From the IMG/VR virus record IMGVR_UViG_3300042691_013498, positions 1 to 34,238 of that record: DNA of 34,238 nucleotides, one strand, 5' to 3'. Source of the DNA: a virus. This document shows positions 31,314 through 34,238 of this stretch, piece after piece. The notes beneath the pieces were generated by a model. That model was not told the DNA's origin. It did not search any database and worked only from the letters and a program-made list of their open reading frames with translations. The position numbers and the translations under genes are program-made. The stretch's first letter is position 1. The number at the start of each line of letters is the position of its first letter.

Positions 31314-31777
31314 TAATAATCACCAGTGCTTCCAAATCCACCGTCTTTACGTTGTGTTGGAATCTCAAATAAAACATCATCTGCAACAGCAACAATGTCA
31401 GGAAGTACTACTGGAGCAATTACTAATTGCGCAATAGCCATACCTTTTAAAATAACCCTATTGTCTTGACTGCCGTTATATAGCAATACAAGAATTTCCC
31501 CTTGATAGTCCTGATCAATAGTTCCGGGGCAGTTTTGTACCCATATGGATTGCTTATACGCTAATCCAGAACGAGATCGGACTTGCGCTTCATAACCTTC
31601 CGGGATTTTAACCTTCCATCCAGTGTTTATAAGTGCATTACAGCCGGGTTTGATTGTAATTGGCCTAGCGTTGTACGCTTTAAGATCTACACCTGAAGAC
31701 GCTGGTGTCTTGCGGACAGGAAGAAAGGTGCGATAATCGTCTTCTGGCTTACCGCACCATTCAACCTCTAGCTTCAC
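31313..31777 (-). CDS. dut: dUTP diphosphatase
   Basis: 154 aa, starting at a GTG that overlaps the TGA of the previous gene (GTGA). All five trimeric dUTPase motifs are present: I ASSGVDLKA (26-34), II RSRSGLA (67-73), III NCPGTIDQDYQGEI (82-95, with the catalytic Asp in TIDQDY), IV KGMAIAQLVI (111-120) and V RKDGGFGSTG (143-152, the flexible C-terminal arm). The enzyme hydrolyses dUTP to dUMP and pyrophosphate; this keeps uracil out of DNA and supplies the substrate for the ThyX encoded two genes upstream. The two enzymes thus form a dTMP-making pair. Length is normal. Confidence 0.95.
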   Translation of the reverse strand: MKLEVEWCGKPEDDYRTFLPVRKTPASSGVDLKAYNARPITIKPGCNALINTGWKVKIPEGYEAQVRSRSGLAYKQSIWVQNCPGTIDQDYQGEILVLLYNGSQDNRVILKGMAIAQLVIAPVVLPDIVAVADDVLFEIPTQRKDGGFGSTGDY

Positions 31778-32007
31778 GATACGGATTCCAACGCCATTTT
31801 CACAAAACTAATAACAAACTTGCTAGGTACCTTGATTTCTACGTCTGTAGCTGCGTCACACATCCACTTGGCTACAGTAACAACGTTACCTTTGACTAGT
31901 TCTGTGCCATTCATCGTTACAGTAAACAAGATGTTGTTGTTTTCTGTAAAATCCAACGATTGCGTTACGGAAATATTACATCCGGGTCCGGGTTTAAGTA
32001 GGTTCAT
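31774..32007 (-). CDS. 77-aa protein of unknown function
   Basis: Starts at an ATG with no ribosome site; the shared promoter motif ends 7 bases before the start codon, so a second, leaderless transcript probably begins here, inside the end of the 81-aa gene. The N-terminus (MNLLKPGPGCNISVTQSLDF) is followed by strands (NNILFTVTMNGTELVKGNVV) and a helix near the C-terminus (PSKFVISFVKMALESV). It overlaps dut by four bases (GTGA). No motif identifies it. Its place between thyX and dut suggests a link to nucleotide or replication functions. Confidence 0.62.
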   Translation of the reverse strand: MNLLKPGPGCNISVTQSLDFTENNNILFTVTMNGTELVKGNVVTVAKWMCDAATDVEIKVPSKFVISFVKMALESVS

Positions 32008-32239
32008 GTCTTTCAGTATACCGTAAGTAATACTCTTCTATTGCACGTTGTTGTAATTCTATAAAAAATCTGCATGGAACCTTTACTCCATGCATCATTT
32101 TTAAATAAATTACCGTACAAGCCGTTCCGATGTCCGGACTGTTGATTTTGTGGCCATGTAGCGTAATTTCAAACGCTCCCGAAGGCAATTCTTCAACACG
32201 AATATCAGAATCAACGCCTATATCAATCAACAACGTCAT
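31994..32239 (-). CDS. 81-aa protein of unknown function
   Basis: Starts in an ATGA overlap with thyX, so it is translated with it. The sequence is a small alpha/beta protein (MTLLIDIGVDSDIRVEELPS, FEITLHGHKI) with a C-terminal helix (FFIELQQRAIEEYYLRY). The final codons, EEYYLRYTERH, are also the shared promoter motif of the next gene: the DNA is used both as coding sequence and as a promoter. No family is recognised. Confidence 0.6.
   Translation of the reverse strand: MTLLIDIGVDSDIRVEELPSGAFEITLHGHKINSPDIGTACTVIYLKMMHGVKVPCRFFIELQQRAIEEYYLRYTERHEPT
32015..32031 (-). promoter_or_regulatory. Shared promoter/operator motif, copy 3 (inside the 81-aa gene)
   Basis: On the minus strand ATTACTTACGGTATACT, identical to the copy before the HTH gene although it lies within coding sequence. 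The TATACT box is seven bases from the ATG of the 77-aa gene, again the leaderless distance. The wider sequence is symmetrical (AGTAT ... ATACT). Confidence 0.6.
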
Positions 32240-32880
32240 GATTCAGACCCTAAATGGTATTTTTCAAAGGCTGTTGTTGTAACAGGAAGCACTTCTTTTA
32301 GTACATTCCAGCAATCTGTAGCGACTAAGCGATGCTCTTCCTGTGTGTGCTTATCCATGCGGACACGGCAGTAGTGCATCCAGTCACGCACAGTGCCTTT
32401 CATGTAGAGGCGTGTGCCTACACACAAAGGCAATACCATGCGAGCTGACTCTAAGGCTACCCCTGACTGCACAAGATCGTTATATGCGCGTATAGCAACA
32501 AGAACTGGAGCAAGTGCTTTGTTGTTCATTTGGAATTGTGTTTCCTCATCTTCAAATGGGACGCTCCCCTGTCTGTTAGTGCTGCCTTTGCGACGCATAA
32601 CAGGCAGGTCCATCTCAATCTTGCTAGGATCAGAATACCGTTGACTGAATTCTTGGAAGCGAAAGCTTCTATGGCGCAATATTTGTGCGGATACAGCCCT
32701 AGACGTATAAATTTCCATGGTTACGTCAACCATTTCAAATACAGACCAATGGCCTTCTTTCATGCAGTAGTTGAGTAATCGTTCGTAATTAGGGTTATTT
32801 TCGTTGTCGGATGATACACGAGCTAGGTGAATCATAAATTCTTCTGCGTCTGGTTGAATATACTTAAGTGTAGCTGCCAT
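32236..32880 (-). CDS. thyX: Flavin-dependent thymidylate synthase
   Basis: 214 aa. The ThyX signature is at residues 69-83, RHRSFRFQEFSQRYS, matching RHR-x7-S with the extended E-x-S-x-RYS. The N-terminal part contains NYCMKEGHWSVFEM, with the conserved GH-x-S-x-FE. The C-terminal part has RMVLPLCVGTRLYMKGTVRD and HRLVATDCWNVLKEV, both typical of the family (R-x-x-LP; W-x-HY region near VRDWMHYCRVR). The enzyme makes dTMP from dUMP with FAD, NADPH and methylene-tetrahydrofolate, and here works with the dUTPase downstream. It follows tRNA-Leu by 23 bases and probably shares its promoter. ThyX of slightly over 200 aa is the usual phage size. The ribosome site is weak (GGTAG). Confidence 0.95.
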   Translation of the reverse strand: MAATLKYIQPDAEEFMIHLARVSSDNENNPNYERLLNYCMKEGHWSVFEMVDVTMEIYTSRAVSAQILRHRSFRFQEFSQRYSDPSKIEMDLPVMRRKGSTNRQGSVPFEDEETQFQMNNKALAPVLVAIRAYNDLVQSGVALESARMVLPLCVGTRLYMKGTVRDWMHYCRVRMDKHTQEEHRLVATDCWNVLKEVLPVTTTAFEKYHLGSES

Positions 32881-32903
32881 TTATCTACCATTTATCTGCA
32901 CAT

Positions 32904-32987
32904 TGGTGCTCCAGACGGGACTCGAACCCGTACACCTTGCGATAACAGATTTTAAGTCTGTCGTGTCTACCATTCCACCACCGGAGC
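32904..32987 (-). tRNA. tRNA-Leu(TAA)
   Basis: A complete class II cloverleaf: acceptor GCTCCGG pairing with CTGGAGC, a D arm with GGTAGAC, an anticodon arm ACAGA-CTTAAAA-TCTGT (anticodon TAA), a variable arm, and the T arm CGGGTTCGAGTCCCG. The discriminator is A and CCA is encoded. It would read TTA and TTG codons, which are frequent in these AT-rich genes. Its 5' end lies 8 bases after the TATAAT of the shared promoter. Confidence 0.93.
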
Positions 32988-32995
32988 CTTGTCAT

Positions 32996-33012
32996 ATTAT
33001 ACCGTAGGTAAG
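32996..33012 (-). promoter_or_regulatory. Shared promoter/operator motif, copy 4 (tRNA-Leu/thyX operon)
   Basis: On the minus strand CTTACCTACGGTATAAT, a slightly diverged copy with a perfect TATAAT. It would start RNA almost at the mature 5' end of tRNA-Leu and drive thyX and the following genes. On the plus strand the sequence continues to GGTATTAT, so ATACC ... GGTAT forms an inverted repeat and a weaker rightward promoter may exist. Confidence 0.6.
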
Positions 33013-33094
33013 TATGGTATTATGTGTGTGCAACGCGATGAAAACTTAAAAAGTCCACCCATCATGCCGATATGACATTTAGGTCGAGCGAAGT

Positions 33095-33122
33095 AAAAAG
33101 CCCCTTCACAGAGGGGCTTTTT
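33095..33122. terminator. Rho-independent terminator, both directions
   Basis: An 11-bp stem (AAAAAGCCCCT / AGGGGCTTTTT) with a 6-base loop. It directly abuts the stop codon of the nuclease gene on the minus strand and has T tracts on both strands (T7 on the plus strand), so it can end the nuclease transcript as well as any short plus-strand RNA. Confidence 0.85.
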
Positions 33123-33533
33123 TTATTCAACAACTGGTACTGCTGTAATCCGTTTTCGGTTTATCGGTGGCTTAGCCCAAGCTAGTTGTTTATTTCCACC
33201 AGAATATGGGACAGCGTGTCCGTCTCGCACTAGTTGCTCGTTTAGTGTGCAAGGTGACTTGTCAGTGCGTACGTTGACCAACCTGCGACCATACTTGTCT
33301 GCCTTAGCTTCTACTTGGATTGAGAACTTTTCGAGCTTGGCTGCTGCGTCATCAAACCAGAACTTGGCTTCAAGGATGCATTCTTTGCCTTCTGCCGTAG
33401 TCTTCTCAGGCGTATCAATTCCATGCAGCCTACAGTGCTGATCAGCAAGCCATATCCCAAAACCAAGATCGATATCGCAGACGAAAGTATCTCCGTCAAT
33501 GACACGTTTGTATTTGATTCCATATTCGTACAT
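33123..33533 (-). CDS. Staphylococcal nuclease-like (thermonuclease) protein
   Basis: 136 aa. The SNase fold motifs and active-site residues are present: VIDGDTF (residues 11-17) with the metal-binding Asp, RLHGIDTPEK (35-44), in which Arg35, Asp40 and Glu43 take the places of the catalytic Arg35, metal ligand Asp40 and base Glu43 of S. aureus nuclease, and KYGRRLV (80-86) with the second catalytic Arg. LVRDGHAVPYSGG near the end is also typical. It is a calcium-dependent nuclease cutting DNA or RNA; in phages it might degrade host DNA. There is no signal peptide, so it stays in the cell. The ATG lies 6 bases after a TATACT box without a ribosome site. It has its own terminator. Confidence 0.9.
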   Translation of the reverse strand: MYEYGIKYKRVIDGDTFVCDIDLGFGIWLADQHCRLHGIDTPEKTTAEGKECILEAKFWFDDAAAKLEKFSIQVEAKADKYGRRLVNVRTDKSPCTLNEQLVRDGHAVPYSGGNKQLAWAKPPINRKRITAVPVVE

Positions 33534-33539
33534 GTTGTT

Positions 33540-33545
33540 AGTATA
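33540..33545 (-). promoter_or_regulatory. Candidate -10 box of the nuclease gene (leaderless)
   Basis: On the minus strand TATACT is followed by AACAAC and then the ATG of the nuclease gene, so RNA would start at or next to the start codon. It lacks the ACTTACGG part of the shared motif. A second TATACTAAC lies at about 33595-33603, on the other side of the terminator hairpin. Confidence 0.4.
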
Positions 33546-33548
33546 GCA

Positions 33549-33581
33549 ACAAAAAAGACCAGCGTGGCTGACTGGTCTTTT
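33549..33581 (-). terminator. Rho-independent terminator upstream of the nuclease gene
   Basis: A 10-bp stem (AAAAGACCAG / CTGGTCTTTT) with a 9-base loop, followed on the minus strand by TTGTTGC after six T. It would end the tRNA-Asn transcript before the nuclease promoter. The plus-strand reading also has a T tract. Confidence 0.78.
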
Positions 33582-33755
33582 CTGTTTGCAGAGTTAGTAT
33601 ATGTCGGGACAGAAGAGGAGGTTTCTGTTCTTTCTATACAGCTCACCTCTCGGTGGCAACTCTACTCTATCATAACGCTACGCCCTGTGGCAGAAAGATG
33701 AGAAAGGTCCACAAGGCATAACGTCATCCCCGGTGCGTTTACATGCATGAGGGAA

Positions 33756-33827
33756 CTCCTACTGCTGGGATCGAACCAGCGACCATTCGGTTAACAGCCG
33801 AACGCTCTTCCGCTGAGCTAAGTAGGA
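33756..33827 (-). tRNA. tRNA-Asn(GTT)
   Basis: A full 72-base cloverleaf: acceptor TCCTACT / AGTAGGA, D arm GCTCAGCGGAAGAGC, anticodon arm TTCGG-CTGTTAA-CCGAA (anticodon GTT), short variable loop, and T arm GCTGGTTCGATCCCAGC. The CCA end is not encoded. It lies seven bases downstream of the tRNA-like element and is probably transcribed with it. Confidence 0.93.
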
Positions 33828-33834
33828 AGGTCTG

Positions 33835-33941
33835 TACTACTGACGGATTCCAACCGTCTTGGGGCGAGATGCGAATTACAGAGCTGACCCCAAACTGCCG
33901 CCGGGTCACAGGTATGGCCTTTGCAGAGGTAGCGAGTAGTA
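33835..33941 (-). ncRNA. tRNA-like element of 107 bases
   Basis: On the minus strand a 7-bp closing stem (TACTACT / AGTAGTA) directly follows a T-arm-like hairpin (GACGG-TTGGAAT-CCGTC), exactly the geometry of a tRNA acceptor/T domain. The T loop has G where tRNAs have C (TTGGAAT instead of TTCGAAT). The 78 bases between do not give a normal D arm and anticodon arm; instead there is a 6-bp stem (TGACCC / GGGTCA) and an alternative one (TTGGGG / CCCCAA). The shared promoter motif overlaps its 5' strand, which argues against normal transcription of the whole element. It may be a degenerate tRNA or a tRNA mimic. Confidence 0.35.
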
Positions 33942-33957
33942 CATACCGTAAGTATAT
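33941..33957 (-). promoter_or_regulatory. Shared promoter/operator motif, copy 5 (tRNA-Asn region)
   Basis: On the minus strand ATATACTTACGGTATGT. The ACTTACGGTAT core is intact, but the -10 hexamer is poorer (TATGTA) and overlaps the 5' strand of the tRNA-like element. Confidence 0.5.
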
Positions 33958-34238
33958 CAGGTTATATGGATGTTATAGGAGGTTAGAGAGTATCTTCTCC
34001 GTGAGGAGATATAGAGGAGAGAGGAGAGAGAATATAGCTGTTGGAGTCCCAATGACTGGTGGAGCACCCCGGCAGGGGCTTGCCATGCCACCACCACACC
34101 CACCCCCACCCATCCACCTGATAACCACCGCTAAACCCCGCCACTTTATATGGCATACCGACCACCCGGTCTGGTATGTAACACACACGATACCCTATCG
34201 GATATGTGACGTACGGTATCATTACGACACACATACTC
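33958..34238. other. Compositionally unusual intergenic stretch at the right edge
   Basis: About 280 bases without a secure gene. It opens with a purine run on the plus strand (about 33977-34030, GGAG/GAGA repeats) containing a TCTCC/GGAGA hairpin, and continues with a C-rich run (about 34087-34118), so strand composition is very uneven and GC is higher than in the rest of the window. A 10-bp hairpin with one bulge lies at 34154-34178 (CATACCGACC / GGTC-GGTATG), then CGATACCCTATCG (34188-34200) and GATACC ... GGTATC (34189-34220). These carry the ATACC/GGTAT core of the shared promoter motif; ACGGTATCAT at 34213-34222 could be a further, rightward copy. A plus-strand frame is open from an ATG at 34052 (GGAG five bases upstream) to the edge. 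Small minus-strand frames here look like chance. Confidence 0.4.

Noticed and set aside
33311-33646. Minus-strand open frame of 111 codons over the nuclease gene
   Set aside because: It is out of frame with the nuclease gene, which has all active-site residues, and it crosses the terminator hairpin. Composition is not protein-like.
33657-33750. Possible structured RNA between tRNA-Asn and the terminator (8-bp CCTTGTGG/CCACAGGG stem with one G-T pair, two CATAACG words)
   Set aside because: A single short stem with a 19-base loop is weak; it is more likely the trailer of the tRNA transcript.
33973-34234. Two overlapping minus-strand frames of 71 and 83 codons at the right edge
   Set aside because: Both are Trp/Gly-rich translations of biased, repeat-rich DNA, without ribosome sites; no hint of selection.

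Overview
The window is about 34 kb of a double-stranded DNA tailed bacteriophage, AT-rich and very tightly packed. The tail genes point to a short-tailed (podovirus-like) virion: there is a P22-type portal, two gp4-like head-tail adaptors and a gp10/nozzle-like protein. I see no tail sheath, tail tube or tape-measure gene. No integrase, repressor, insertion sequence or CRISPR array is recognisable. The host cannot be read from the sequence. A thyX gene and several apparently leaderless genes would fit an actinobacterial host, but this is weak inference.

Layout. Positions 1-29618 are one unbroken minus-strand late operon, read right to left: DUF6321-like protein, 3D-domain (lytic-type) protein, a 90-aa protein, a giant 1729-aa protein, a 248-aa protein, terminase small and large subunits, a 47-aa membrane protein, portal, scaffold, major capsid protein, decoration-like protein, two adaptors, two membrane proteins (one holin-like), an 89-aa protein, two paralogous adhesin-like proteins, three fibre/appendage genes, the 1384-aa nozzle-like protein, a 151-aa protein, and two probable internal/ejection proteins, the last cut by the left edge. 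At 29.6-31.0 kb there is a small regulatory and accessory zone: a minimal LuxR-type HTH gene (+), ssb (-), and a plus-strand cassette of three small genes ended by a terminator. At 31.0-33.0 kb lies a minus-strand nucleotide-metabolism cluster headed by tRNA-Leu(TAA): thyX, two unknown genes, dUTPase and a DUF3310-like gene. At 33.1-34.0 kb are a staphylococcal-nuclease-like gene, tRNA-Asn(GTT) and a tRNA-like element. Positions 33582-33755 hold no gene I can support. The last 280 bases are a compositionally odd, probably regulatory stretch.

Two features tie the window together. A 17-bp promoter/operator-like motif (ATTACTTACGGTATAMT, with a -10 box at its 3' end) sits in front of the HTH gene, ssb, the 77-aa gene, tRNA-Leu and the tRNA-Asn region, and suggests a phage-specific regulon. 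A beta-rich module of about 70-100 residues recurs inside five different virion genes: the decoration protein, an adaptor, one of the two paralogous adhesins, and three times in the nozzle protein. It looks like a mobile domain inserted into otherwise ordinary virion proteins. Most gene junctions in the operons are TAATG or ATGA overlaps, so translation is probably coupled throughout.
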